Origin: a virus
IMG/VR virus record: IMGVR_UViG_3300037504_000175
Span: 1 to 38,256 of that record
Direction: 5' to 3' (one strand)
Length of the DNA stretch: 38,256 nt
Shown here in pieces: positions 9,786 through 18,544 of this stretch. Numbering within the stretch: position 1 is the first letter of the stretch; the number at the start of each line of letters is the position of its first letter. A program made the translations under genes and the position numbers. The notes below the pieces were generated by a model. That model was not told the DNA's origin. It ran no database searches and saw only the letters and a program-made list of their open reading frames with translations.

Positions 9786-10700
9786 TTATGCACCAGGCGA
9801 GCCGTAACCGCCACGGTGATCGCTGAGACTGTATGCAACGCGGAATGTCATTTTATAGCGAAGGTCTTCTGAAGTAAACGAGGTATCACTCGAAATCTCA
9901 TTGTCCCTACGGTTGACCCACTCGAAGCCGCTCGGTGAATCTGTGACAATAAACCATGCATCAGGATCAGTTAGGTAGTCCCAAATGATATAGTCTTTGT
10001 ATGCCTTGTAGTCACGAAGTGCATTGGTATCATTGTTTGCTGTACCACTACGCTGCTGTGATTCCAAAATACGTGCAATATCAAACTGAAGTTCAGGCGG
10101 TACTACAACATGTTTAGGGCGAATCATGGCGAGTTTATGACCTTCGTCACGATACCCACGAATGTCAATAAATGCCTGCTCAAGACTTGCCTCTGTAAGG
10201 TCGGCTGCAACACTGGGTTCATTAGCCCATGTACCGTCACCGTCCATATAGGGAATGTCATCAGCAAACGCTTCTTTACCGCTACCGTAAGTGTAAGACG
10301 AGTCAAACCCGTTGTTAAATACGTTAGCAGACAACGTCTCTTTAGATGCCCGTGCTGAACGCCCAAGCTCTTCAGACCGTCTCATGATGACCTCTTTATA
10401 CATATTATCTTCGATCTCTTCACGACTGCATGCGAAACCTTTAGCATATGTCTCAGGCTGTACATGAAGGATGTGACCCTGTTTCATGCCTTCAAAGGGA
10501 ATATGTTCCCCTTCACCTTTTTTGACAGCAAGTCCTAATCCTGTGTGCCCTGCATACACTTCAGCGCTTCTTGTAGAATCTTTCTTTTTGTATACTTTAG
10601 GATGTACAAGTTCGTTCTCTTTGTATCCTATACCTGTCCATTTTTCAACAACTGGAAACATCCCAATTGCAAAATCAGAAGTTACAATAAGTTGTGACAT
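9786..10700 (-). CDS. Major capsid (coat) protein
   Basis: 304 residues. It forms the icosahedral shell. Identification rests on the position after the scaffold gene, the length, and HK97-like features: an N-terminal TSDFAIGMFPVVEKWTGIGY segment, an E-rich helix (SREEIEDNMYKEVIMRRSEELGRSARASKE), and a C-terminal DLRYKMTFRVAYSLSDHRG strand region. It has a near-perfect ribosome site (GAGGAGGTGA) 6 bases before ATG, the strongest seen in the window, as expected for the most abundant product. I infer the HK97 fold from context. Confidence 0.8.
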   Translation of the reverse strand: MSQLIVTSDFAIGMFPVVEKWTGIGYKENELVHPKVYKKKDSTRSAEVYAGHTGLGLAVKKGEGEHIPFEGMKQGHILHVQPETYAKGFACSREEIEDNMYKEVIMRRSEELGRSARASKETLSANVFNNGFDSSYTYGSGKEAFADDIPYMDGDGTWANEPSVAADLTEASLEQAFIDIRGYRDEGHKLAMIRPKHVVVPPELQFDIARILESQQRSGTANNDTNALRDYKAYKDYIIWDYLTDPDAWFIVTDSPSGFEWVNRRDNEISSDTSFTSEDLRYKMTFRVAYSLSDHRGGYGSPGA

Positions 10701-10726
10701 ATCTGTTTCACCTCCTCAAGGTTGTG

Positions 10727-11284
10727 TTATACACCAGCAGTATCAGTGTCAAATTGGTGAATGTTAAAAGTACACACAACCAAAGGTGATGTACTAGAAA
10801 TATCGTTGCCCTTTTCTTGATACAACCCAAGTAGTTTAAGTGTAAGCGAATTAGTGGTGGCCGCTTCTGAAGCATCAATTCCGTGTCCAGACGTACCGTT
10901 TGCCGTGTCACCGCTAGCTATAAGCGGCTTACAATTATACATAAGCTCGCTGCTAGTCAGTGCGCCATCTGCCTGCGCTACAAGTTTAGGGCGCATGTCA
11001 AAGTTAACAATAGGGTATACCGCATCTGTTGACGCTCCGTACTGTGAACCAGAATCAAGCGCCTTTTCAGGCCGGTTCCTAAATCCAACAACAACGCCAC
11101 AAATAACGTCAGAGACTCCTGTAATAGGTGTTACATCAGGATAATACCCTGTAGACTCAGTTCCGCCCGCGAGCTTCACTAGGTCACCTTGCATTATTTG
11201 TTCGCCCGTGCAGTAGCATGTCCGCAGGTGGCCATCTGGGTTGCCACTTGTAAATGACCCTACTACTTTAAATCCGTTAGCCAT
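10727..11284 (-). CDS. Capsid decoration-like protein
   Basis: 185 residues, directly upstream of the coat gene. The sequence is beta-rich and small-residue-rich with a central VIVGVVVGFRNRP-type segment (observed ICGVVVGFRNRPEKALD) and a Cys pair near the N-terminus (CYCTGEQIMQGDLVKL). Small proteins next to coat genes commonly cement the capsid lattice, and the GDLVKL motif recalls DUF2190-like decoration proteins. This is a contextual inference. Confidence 0.5.
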   Translation of the reverse strand: MANGFKVVGSFTSGNPDGHLRTCYCTGEQIMQGDLVKLAGGTESTGYYPDVTPITGVSDVICGVVVGFRNRPEKALDSGSQYGASTDAVYPIVNFDMRPKLVAQADGALTSSELMYNCKPLIASGDTANGTSGHGIDASEAATTNSLTLKLLGLYQEKGNDISSTSPLVVCTFNIHQFDTDTAGV

Positions 11285-11290
11285 TTGAAA

Positions 11291-11860
11291 TTACTCCTTA
11301 GAACGTCTACGATCCAAATCGACATCGTGTTCTTTCTTCTCATAAAACCCTTCGCCTTTTGGACTTATAGACTCATTTAAATCCTTCATTTTTTCTTTAC
11401 GTTCATTACGTTTCCGCTTTGTATATATATCTTCAGGTTGTACCATTAGATACAAATATCGTTCTTCATCAGAACTTGCAGGCTTACGTACATATGCCGC
11501 GCCTTCATCGGGGACATCTTCCGTAGCCATTGAAAGGTTGCCTTTAAATTGTTCGCGTAAATCTGTAGGGAGTTCAAGAACGCGCCAGTTCTTTTTTTCA
11601 GCGTCATTGATTCTAAACCCTTCATCCTTTACCCATCTGGCTGTATATCCTTGTTTCTTGATATAATCAGCTATCTCATCGGGTAGACGTAGCTTACCCA
11701 TCGTAGCCATAGGTTTAAGGTTTGGGTTATCCCATTTCATCGATCTGAACCGCTTGCTTGTCCGCGGCGCACTATCCATGCGTGATTCACTGCGATTTAC
11801 GCTTTCGTGATTGTTTGTCTCGTTCACTTTTTCACGTGTTCCTGTTTTAGATCGTGCCAT
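11291..11860 (-). CDS. Basic/acidic head-module protein of unknown function
   Basis: 189 residues with extreme charge. The first ~45 residues are basic and Asn/Ser-rich (likely disordered), residues ~55-140 look globular (LRLPDEIADYIKKQGYTARWVKDEGFRIND), and the last 50 are a charged helix ending in DLDRRRSKE. It lies between scaffold and decoration genes. The folded segment resembles small proteins common near phage scaffold genes. An assembly or DNA/RNA-contacting role is possible but unproven. Confidence 0.6.
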   Translation of the reverse strand: MARSKTGTREKVNETNNHESVNRSESRMDSAPRTSKRFRSMKWDNPNLKPMATMGKLRLPDEIADYIKKQGYTARWVKDEGFRINDAEKKNWRVLELPTDLREQFKGNLSMATEDVPDEGAAYVRKPASSDEERYLYLMVQPEDIYTKRKRNERKEKMKDLNESISPKGEGFYEKKEHDVDLDRRRSKE

Positions 11861-11886
11861 TGCTTTCGCTCCTGTACTTTAATTTA

Positions 11887-12942
11887 TTATTTTAAGAAAC
11901 TTTTCGGTATCGAGTCATTGTGTTCATACATTTTATTTATATATTCTTGCTTGTCAGTAATCCCTGTCGCATTCATGCCTGCCTCAATTATTTGTTTACC
12001 AACGTCATTCAAGTCATCATAACTTATTGTGTTTTTGCTACCTGAAGACCCTCTACGCTTTGAAGGTATAGCAGGCGATTTAGGTTTACTTTTACTTTTG
12101 GACTTTTTACCAGAATCAGTTTCATTGTCATTGTCTGTGTCGTCATTTTTAGATTGTAATGTTTTAAGTTTACGTTTGATGATGGGGTCATTTTCTTTCT
12201 CTGCATCAAGTATGGCGAGCAGATCATCTATCCCATATTCGGGATTTTCCATAACAATCTTCTTAAATAGCTTGTTTGCCGCTATTTTTTCCGTACCATC
12301 ATACCAGTCTGCATTTTGTTCCTGCCACTCCATCATCTTTTCTTTTTCATCATCAGTCCACCCAGTATCATCATTCTGTGGTGCTGGAGGAGCCTGTTTG
12401 TACTGTTTGCGCAAATCCATCTGTTGCCGCTCAACTTGGCGTACTTTATTGACGTCTCCCTCTTCGATGTACCTATTACGCAATGATTCTAACTGTCTGT
12501 CTTTCTCTGTAAGCTGTCGATTGAACGCATCAATCTGCTCACGTATTACTTGCTGACTCGCTAACTGCTGATCTCGGAGCGTTTTTTCCATACGGTCTAG
12601 TTTTGATGCCAGCCTGTCACGTGTCTTTTTTGTCTGTTTCTGCTGTACAGCCAACTCTTTGATGTAATCCGGTGCGTTGAGCTTACCTTCAGGTTGCCAT
12701 CCCATTTTCTTGGCTATACCTTCTACAGTATTCTCCTCATCATCAACTGATGCATCTTCACTGGCGTCCTCTATAGCCTTAATGCCATCCTCTACGCTCA
12801 TTTCGTTGTTAGATTCTGTAGCATCATTCTTTTCGTTATTTTCGCCAGCTTCTTCTGTAGGCTCATCCACCGTACTTTTAACTGATCTGTTTGTGCCGTT
12901 ACCTAATGTAAACTCTTCTTGTCCTTGTACTTCTATCTTCAT
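11887..12942 (-). CDS. Scaffolding protein
   Basis: 351 residues, very acidic N-terminus (residues 20-75 rich in E, D and N), a long coiled coil at about 95-175 (QKQTKKTRDRLASKLDRMEK ... QLTEKDRQLESLRNRY), and a basic C-terminal half with a KKSKSKSKPKSP stretch. This acidic/coiled-coil/basic pattern, upstream of the coat gene, is typical of podovirus scaffolds that direct procapsid assembly and then leave. Its ATG overlaps the stop of the GroES-like gene (ATGA), so the two are translationally coupled. Confidence 0.75.
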   Translation of the reverse strand: MKIEVQGQEEFTLGNGTNRSVKSTVDEPTEEAGENNEKNDATESNNEMSVEDGIKAIEDASEDASVDDEENTVEGIAKKMGWQPEGKLNAPDYIKELAVQQKQTKKTRDRLASKLDRMEKTLRDQQLASQQVIREQIDAFNRQLTEKDRQLESLRNRYIEEGDVNKVRQVERQQMDLRKQYKQAPPAPQNDDTGWTDDEKEKMMEWQEQNADWYDGTEKIAANKLFKKIVMENPEYGIDDLLAILDAEKENDPIIKRKLKTLQSKNDDTDNDNETDSGKKSKSKSKPKSPAIPSKRRGSSGSKNTISYDDLNDVGKQIIEAGMNATGITDKQEYINKMYEHNDSIPKSFLK

Positions 12943-13325
12943 TTTTTATCCTCGCTTTTCACTCCGTGATATACCGTGACTATATCCTCAGAATTAATTG
13001 TTCTGTAGGTATCCTCGAAATATGGTAGCCGAGAGCCTGCCCACTTTGCAAATGCTACAATATCTCCTACTTTAACCTCTTGCTCTTCGCCTTCTTTAAG
13101 GTTTAACCAACCGGAATCTCTGCCGATGTCTATTACCTCGCCAATGCTACTACTATTGATCTCTTTTTCTACAGCAGAACGTGGCATAACTAAGCTTGTA
13201 CCGCTATATATATAATCACCTGACTCTGTGAGAGCTTTTGCCTCGTTACCGTCTCTATCAAGCGATATAGGGCGTATAATTACCCGTGTACCAACTGCTT
13301 TAGGAGTGCTTCCCTTTATATTCAT
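12939..13325 (-). CDS. GroES-like co-chaperonin
   Basis: 128 residues with the Cpn10 layout: VGTRVIIRPI at the N-terminus, a mobile-loop region (about 28-50), GEVIDIG, then EVKVGDIVAFAKWAGSRL and the terminal NSEDIVTVY strand. GroES family members bind GroEL; phage versions such as T4 gp31 adapt the host chaperonin for coat folding. It is coupled by an ATGA overlap to the scaffold gene and lies upstream of the coat gene, which fits that role. The mobile loop has extra acidic residues and differs from the bacterial IVL consensus. Confidence 0.8.
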   Translation of the reverse strand: MNIKGSTPKAVGTRVIIRPISLDRDGNEAKALTESGDYIYSGTSLVMPRSAVEKEINSSSIGEVIDIGRDSGWLNLKEGEEQEVKVGDIVAFAKWAGSRLPYFEDTYRTINSEDIVTVYHGVKSEDKK

Positions 13326-13443
13326 CTTTTGCCTTTCCTGATTTCGCTATTTTCTCTACTTTTTTAGGTTTTTTGCTGAAAATTCGCTCCCAATTAGATG
13401 CATATATATCATTTTGCGGATGTGTTATTATCCTGTTTGGCAT
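13300..13443 (-). CDS. Small basic protein (47 aa)
   Basis: ATG 13443 is preceded by GAGGTAAAG at good spacing and the frame ends at TAA 13302-13300. The product starts MPNRIITHPQNDIYASNWER and continues with a very basic tail (KKPKKVEKIAKSG). It overlaps the 3' end of the upstream gene by 35 bases and the start of the GroES-like gene by 26, as is common for coupled phage genes. Without it there would be an 83-base gap between two tightly packed genes. Function unknown. Confidence 0.6.
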   Translation of the reverse strand: MPNRIITHPQNDIYASNWERIFSKKPKKVEKIAKSGKAKDEYKGKHS

Positions 13444-13765
13444 TTTTCTTTACCTCATCTTTTGTGTTTGCTTTACCTACTGGCTCTTTTGTCGCTTCAT
13501 CCTTTTTTGTGGGTGCGTGCGTAGGCTTTGTCTTGCCTCTATCCGGTACATACAAGACATCTCCAGCCTTATTAACTACAGGTTTACCATCAAGCAAGTA
13601 AACATTGTATGTGATATTGCGTTTTACTCCGTTTACATCTTTCTTGAACCGCTCAAGCTCTTCAGGAATATCTGAATCGTTGTTAATGTTTACCCATCGT
13701 GCATCTTCATCAATACTTACAGGCCAATTCTGTTTCTTTAGTACTGCTGTCTCACGCTTAATCAT
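13409..13765 (-). CDS. Unknown head-module protein
   Basis: 118 residues. A folded N-terminal half (VSIDEDARWVNINNDSDIPEELERFKKD ... YNVYLLDGKPVVNKAGDVLYVP) is followed by a Lys/Thr/Pro-rich disordered tail ending NNTSAK. It lies 2 bases after the preceding gene's stop and continues the portal operon. I do not recognise a family. Confidence 0.6.
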   Translation of the reverse strand: MIKRETAVLKKQNWPVSIDEDARWVNINNDSDIPEELERFKKDVNGVKRNITYNVYLLDGKPVVNKAGDVLYVPDRGKTKPTHAPTKKDEATKEPVGKANTKDEVKKNAKQDNNTSAK

Positions 13766-13767
13766 TG

Positions 13768-14025
13768 TTATGCTCCCATTTTAAGTATTATATCAATTGC
13801 GTTTCGTAGTCCTTTTAGCTCGGATAGATATGCAAGGCTCCCTTCTGCGTCTTCCGCTTTACTGGTTGCAGTTTTCAATTTGGATTCCCATTTGCTGCAC
13901 AATTCATATAGTAACTGTTCAGTTTGTTCACTGTTCTTCCATTCAAGCCATTGGTCGTGTGATAACTCTTTATAATTTACCTTCTTAAGCACCTCTATTG
14001 GGTGCTGTAGGGTTCTGCTGCCCAC
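13768..14025 (-). CDS. Small helical protein overlapping portal 3' end
   Basis: 85 residues if GTG 14025 is the start, giving a 41-base overlap with the portal gene; a second GTG near the portal stop would give about 74 residues. The sequence is helical and charged (LSHDQWLEWKNSEQTEQLLYELCSKWESKL ... ELKGLRNAIDIILKMG), which suggests a small coiled-coil protein. The start remains uncertain because neither GTG has a strong ribosome site. Function unknown. Confidence 0.55.
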   Translation of the reverse strand: MGSRTLQHPIEVLKKVNYKELSHDQWLEWKNSEQTEQLLYELCSKWESKLKTATSKAEDAEGSLAYLSELKGLRNAIDIILKMGA

Positions 14026-16387
14026 TTTGTTGTGCCCCCATCTGTTGTTGTCGCTGTTGTTGCTGCTGTTGTTGTGCTATCATTTGTTGTCTCTGTAGTT
14101 CCAAACGCTCTTCTTCTAAATCTTGCTTGTGAATACGCTCTAACATGTTATGAGCACGTTCGAGAGTCCGCATGTACATCTCATTCTGTTGTCCAATCTC
14201 TTCAGACTCAGCCTCGGCTTCTGTCTTTTGTGCCTCGGCAAGAGTTTTAAATATATCAGCTTTAAGCTGCATAAGTTCTGTATCGAACTTTCTTTCCTTG
14301 AGTGCGACTTCTCGCCCAGCGATTTGAGCTTTTTGAGCATCGACCTGCACCTTGCCCATATCGGCCTTTGCTTTTTCCATCTCTGCTTCGGCCCGCAAAT
14401 CCTTCGGTGGCGGATTCAAACCCTGTAGCATATTTGATATTTGTTCCATCATCTGTTGCTGCTGTGGTACCTGACCGCTTTGCATCAGTTGTCCGAAATA
14501 CTGCATAAGTGACTGTGCCACCTGATTCATTTGAGGTGTTTGTAATAAATCTTCATAATCAGGTATATCCATAGCCTCAAGCACACGCTTGACAGATTCA
14601 AATTGATTTAATCCAGGTATTTGCAATAACTGTTGTGCTTTGGATATTTTAATGAAGTCGCTTGCCGTATTCGGATCGCTTACAGGGACAATGTCTATAC
14701 CACTTTGCTCAAAATCATCTCGTACATTTATTTGCGGGTTATTAGATAATTGAGGTTGCTGTTGCTGCTGCATACCCTGCATACCCATACGCTGTGCATT
14801 ATTGTCATTATTTATTTCATTTCTTATATCATGAAACTCTCGATACATATTCTCTTTAAGGTACTTCCCTTCGAGATTATATATCATTTTAAATTCTTGT
14901 GTTAATCCTGCATACAGGCGTTTGTTTATGGCTGTGAAGAATTGTAGTGACTGCTCAATCATATTCACAGTAGTCGTAGCGGGCACACCAGGAGGTGGCG
15001 TTTGTCCCATAATTGCGTCTGTAATAGAAATAAGGCGATTCGAATTATCAATTAAGAATTGCGTGAGACTAAACATTACCTGTGATGGTGTAGGTGTAGG
15101 GCGCGGCATAAACATTTGGTTTATTGCTAAATCATCAACATCATCTACGGCGTGCCACTGGTCTATGCTACTCGGTATTTCTCCACTTTTCTTTTCACCA
15201 TCTATTCTGACTCCACGTTTATAAAACCCACCGCCTGCATTTTGTGAATATGCGGCATCCATGAGACTGTTCAATGCCTCATTAATCATCTGGTTTGTTT
15301 CACTTAACAACATACCATAACCTATGCCAAGCCTTTGATTCGGCATAGGATTAGGCAAGAAAATGTATTCGACATAATAATTTATAGGGTTAATCTTATA
15401 AATATCACCTGTTTCCTGATTACGCTTCACATCAGTTCTTTCGAATCTAGGCTCTATACGAACCACAGTCTTGCTTTCTTTTTCTACAGTAATCAGGTAT
15501 GGTTCTTCATATCCATCGTTGTCTAGGTCGTAAAATGTTTGTTGCTCAATAAATGTTTTTGTGTCATATTCAGGCTTATTTGATTCTGTGTCATAACTAT
15601 CTGAACCATAAGGCCTATCATATTTACCATCAAGCATCACATCATACCATGCACCAGACTTCATATGGCTTTGCACTTCATTGCACGTGTAATCGAAAAC
15701 GTGAGAGATGCGGCGTACGTCAGTTATATGTGACTGATCTTCGTTGTTAATTATGACGTCTTCAATCGTGAGAAACCGTGGATTAACGATCTCATCTATT
15801 GAGTCATAAGCTACTTTGCGGTACGTTGTGCCGGTTATTGCCAACACATAATACATTTTGTCTGTGTCAGATTCCCATGCCTTGTATCTATGTAGTAGCG
15901 AATAATTTAGCCAAGACGATACCCGTTTTGCACGTGCCGCCTTACTACCTTTTAAATCCTCTCCATACTTACGCATCTTCACAATATTACTACCTTTTAT
16001 CATGTTGCCATAAGTACGAGATGAAAACTGAAGTGATGCCGTTGCAACCAACGGATAGTTTATGTTGGATGCATTAGGCCAAGGGTCACTTGACCGCCTA
16101 TTAGCCGTGAGAGTTGCAAGCTCTATAGCTTCCTCATTCTTTTTCATGTGTTCGCTACGGCTTGCATCGTCATCTTCATAACCACTTACAACACAAGACC
16201 CTATATCGCTTAGTGTGTCAGGCTTAAGCAAAGGAGCAAGATTATCTATATCAGCAATCTCTTCTACCGAAGCCGTAATATAATCCTCACGTTCGGTACC
16301 GTCATACCCCATGCGCTGGAACTCCGCCTGTTGACCTGTCATTACTTCCAAAGGTTCAGGTGGCGGATTAAAATCAAGTCTATTCAT
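13985..16387 (-). CDS. Portal protein
   Basis: 800 residues. It forms the dodecameric DNA entry channel at one capsid vertex and docks the terminase. The N-terminal region has the podovirus/SU10-type pattern (DPWPNASNINYPLVATASLQF; WLNYSLLHRYKAWESDTDKMYYVLAITGTTYRKVAYD), the middle has QRLGIGYGMLLSETNQMINEALNSLMDAAYSQ, and the C-terminus is a long helical, Gln-rich tail (about 680-800, QQQQQQQRQQQ) similar to the barrel of long portals. The gene sits between the large terminase and scaffold genes. The name is confident from length, motifs and synteny. Confidence 0.85.
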   Translation of the reverse strand: MNRLDFNPPPEPLEVMTGQQAEFQRMGYDGTEREDYITASVEEIADIDNLAPLLKPDTLSDIGSCVVSGYEDDDASRSEHMKKNEEAIELATLTANRRSSDPWPNASNINYPLVATASLQFSSRTYGNMIKGSNIVKMRKYGEDLKGSKAARAKRVSSWLNYSLLHRYKAWESDTDKMYYVLAITGTTYRKVAYDSIDEIVNPRFLTIEDVIINNEDQSHITDVRRISHVFDYTCNEVQSHMKSGAWYDVMLDGKYDRPYGSDSYDTESNKPEYDTKTFIEQQTFYDLDNDGYEEPYLITVEKESKTVVRIEPRFERTDVKRNQETGDIYKINPINYYVEYIFLPNPMPNQRLGIGYGMLLSETNQMINEALNSLMDAAYSQNAGGGFYKRGVRIDGEKKSGEIPSSIDQWHAVDDVDDLAINQMFMPRPTPTPSQVMFSLTQFLIDNSNRLISITDAIMGQTPPPGVPATTTVNMIEQSLQFFTAINKRLYAGLTQEFKMIYNLEGKYLKENMYREFHDIRNEINNDNNAQRMGMQGMQQQQQPQLSNNPQINVRDDFEQSGIDIVPVSDPNTASDFIKISKAQQLLQIPGLNQFESVKRVLEAMDIPDYEDLLQTPQMNQVAQSLMQYFGQLMQSGQVPQQQQMMEQISNMLQGLNPPPKDLRAEAEMEKAKADMGKVQVDAQKAQIAGREVALKERKFDTELMQLKADIFKTLAEAQKTEAEAESEEIGQQNEMYMRTLERAHNMLERIHKQDLEEERLELQRQQMIAQQQQQQQRQQQMGAQQSGQQNPTAPNRGA

Positions 16388-16841
16388 AGTCTATGTCATC
16401 CTGTTTGTAATATTTGAATAATGCTACGGCATATCCCAACGCTGCAACCGGAGGCGAATCTTCCTCGTTCAATCCTTTAGTGTCAAACTCACCAATATCA
16501 AGTAGCCTATCTTTTATGTGCCCATGAAAATACAGTCTTTTTGCAGTCGGGTCTTTTACATATGACCGTATAGCATCAATGTAAAATGACAAATTATCTT
16601 CTTTCGAAAACGGCGCCTTCGCATAATTTATTCGCGGCTTCATCAACTCGCGAGCAGCCTTATTGTATTCTCGTATTTGCTTGTTTCTACGCTTGTCTTT
16701 CTTTCCAATAAGTACATTTATCCCGAGCAATCCCTGCCATTCAGCAACAGTATCAAGCAACTCATCATAATTCAGTGACTCGTGGCTATCCAGTACATGC
16801 AAATTATAAACACGTTTTGCTGCCTGTATGGTTGTAGGCAC
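16380..16841 (-). CDS. Unknown protein between terminase and portal (start ambiguous)
   Basis: GTG 16841 gives 153 residues, but coding-like sequence continues upstream in the same frame to about 16970 (residues such as LDEERINIGRRVAAIAWPSE), with no ATG, GTG or TTG available there. The gene may use a rare start codon (ATC or ATA at 16970-16965) or be joined to the terminase frame by a -1 shift, since the frame is -1 to the terminase. The product has a basic helical stretch (KKDKRRNKQIREYNKAAREL) and ends by overlapping the portal start by 8 bases. Function unknown. Confidence 0.55.
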   Translation of the reverse strand: MPTTIQAAKRVYNLHVLDSHESLNYDELLDTVAEWQGLLGINVLIGKKDKRRNKQIREYNKAARELMKPRINYAKAPFSKEDNLSFYIDAIRSYVKDPTAKRLYFHGHIKDRLLDIGEFDTKGLNEEDSPPVAALGYAVALFKYYKQDDIDYE

Positions 16842-16963
16842 CTGATACTCAGTCTCTTCACCAAGAGCAACTACACATCCAGGCTGCTCACTTGGCCATG
16901 CTATAGCAGCTACTCTGCGGCCTATATTTATACGTTCTTCATCAAGTATGACACGTAATTCTT

Positions 16964-18355
16964 CTATGATAAGTCACACCCCCAGAAAACGTTCGATGAC
17001 ATTGTGTCTGAATACGCATAACGCAAAGCGTCTATACCGTGGTCATCCTTTTTAACAGGCCTCGGTAAAGTGTTCCCATCGCTGTCTTTATCCCACTGAT
17101 ACGTATTCAATTCATGTATGAGCCACGTCAATGATTCATCCACTACAATCTCTTTCTGCTGCAAATATTGTATCCCGTGGTTCACCGAGTCTTTGCCTTT
17201 TTTCGCTGGCACCGCCGATATGCCGAGCGATCTTAATTCCTCAATTGATTTTGGTTCGGCGTTATCGCATAAGACTCTACGTTTCGCAATGTAGTCTTCA
17301 AGTTTTTCTGCAAGCGCAACATTTGTCAATCCTTTTTGCTGGAACCCATCTACGATATATATAGTGTCACCTTCTTTTACGGTCTTAACAAGGCATGCTG
17401 GGTCTCTTGCAAAACCAAAGTCTAACCCATTACGGTAGACTGAAGTAAACTTTTTACCAGAAAGATTCTCTACTCGCCAATTTGTAAATATTACATCGCC
17501 GAGAACACCCCAATTACCATACTTGTAAACATCTCGGTAATACTGGTTGCCGTCTTCCTCAAGTTCGTCAAAATACTCTAAATCGTCAGTAGCAAGAAAC
17601 TTGTTATTGAGATACGTTGTTTTTACAATAATGATACGCTTATTCTCGTAAAACCCCGCCTCTTCATGACTTTTTTTCCACGTATCCTTAAAAAAGGTCT
17701 TATATATCCAATGGTTCTTATATATCGGATTAAACGATAATATTATCCGTTTTGTTAACTCGGGCTTTTCGTATTCAAACGCCCGTTCATCATCTTTCAC
17801 CTTTACAAGTTCATCATCGTTTTTTTCATTGACTTCTTGCGTTTCGTATCGTATATTGTTATCATGGTCATCATATATCAATCCGCGAAGTCGAGTACGA
17901 AGAGTATCGTAATCTTCTTTAGATACCTCGGTAGCCTCCTCGATCCATATATCTGTTACTACACCATGACGAGGACGTAACGACTTAACGCGGGCTACAT
18001 CCTCAAGGCCATTAAATAGCATCTGACGACCGTTTACCTTACACGTTATTGTTTTATTCGACTCGTGTATATCGAATAAGCCAGCAACTTTGAACTGGTC
18101 TATAGCCTGCTTAACCTCATTGAATACAGACTCGCCTACTCTATTACCTACCTTACGCAATATTAAATAATTGCGAGGCTTGAGTAGTACGTCCATAACA
18201 GCACGTTGTGCAAGAAAAACTGATTTTCCCGAAGATGACCCGCCGAAAAATATCTGTGTCTTTTGTGGAGCTTCTAGGTAGGGGACATAGACGTCATTGA
18301 ATATGCGAGCGTCTATAGTCATATCCGTTACTTTTTCTTTCTTATTTCTTGGCAT
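16964..18355 (-). CDS. terL: Terminase large subunit (packaging ATPase/nuclease)
   Basis: 463 residues. It translocates DNA into the procapsid and cuts it. Walker A is GGSSSGKS at 38-45, Walker B-like VVTDIWIEEATE at about 132-143 with the catalytic Glu, and the RuvC-like nuclease domain starts with GLDFGFARDP (D312). The C-terminal KKDDHGIDALRYAYSD supplies the further nuclease Asp. The pattern matches PBSX-type (Terminase_3) large subunits. The small terminase is encoded separately, 3.6 kb upstream, an unusual distance. A second Met at residue 12 is an alternative start. Confidence 0.92.
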   Translation of the reverse strand: MPRNKKEKVTDMTIDARIFNDVYVPYLEAPQKTQIFFGGSSSGKSVFLAQRAVMDVLLKPRNYLILRKVGNRVGESVFNEVKQAIDQFKVAGLFDIHESNKTITCKVNGRQMLFNGLEDVARVKSLRPRHGVVTDIWIEEATEVSKEDYDTLRTRLRGLIYDDHDNNIRYETQEVNEKNDDELVKVKDDERAFEYEKPELTKRIILSFNPIYKNHWIYKTFFKDTWKKSHEEAGFYENKRIIIVKTTYLNNKFLATDDLEYFDELEEDGNQYYRDVYKYGNWGVLGDVIFTNWRVENLSGKKFTSVYRNGLDFGFARDPACLVKTVKEGDTIYIVDGFQQKGLTNVALAEKLEDYIAKRRVLCDNAEPKSIEELRSLGISAVPAKKGKDSVNHGIQYLQQKEIVVDESLTWLIHELNTYQWDKDSDGNTLPRPVKKDDHGIDALRYAYSDTMSSNVFWGCDLS

Positions 18356-18403
18356 CTGTCTTCTTTATTTAATTATTATCTATTATTATTAACTTATTTA
18401 TTC

Positions 18404-18544
18404 TCACTTGCGTTTCTTTTGCGCATATATAGCTTTCTGCTGCTTGCGTGCCGATGACTTACTATTATGCATACCGTATACTTCATTCCCATCAGTTACT
18501 TTCCACTTGTTCTTATTTCTTACTTTTCTTATCTTTATTGGCAT
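18404..18544 (-). CDS. Small basic phage protein (46 aa)
   Basis: ATG 18544 to TGA 18406-18404. The product begins MPIKIRKVRNKNKWKVTDG and ends QQKAIYAQKKRK. This pattern (basic start, a Lys/Trp-rich strand, and a C-terminal helix with AIYA) is common among tiny conserved phage proteins. It overlaps the 3' end of the upstream gene by 32 bases, leaving about 50 bases before the terminase gene. Function unknown. Confidence 0.65.
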   Translation of the reverse strand: MPIKIRKVRNKNKWKVTDGNEVYGMHNSKSSARKQQKAIYAQKKRK

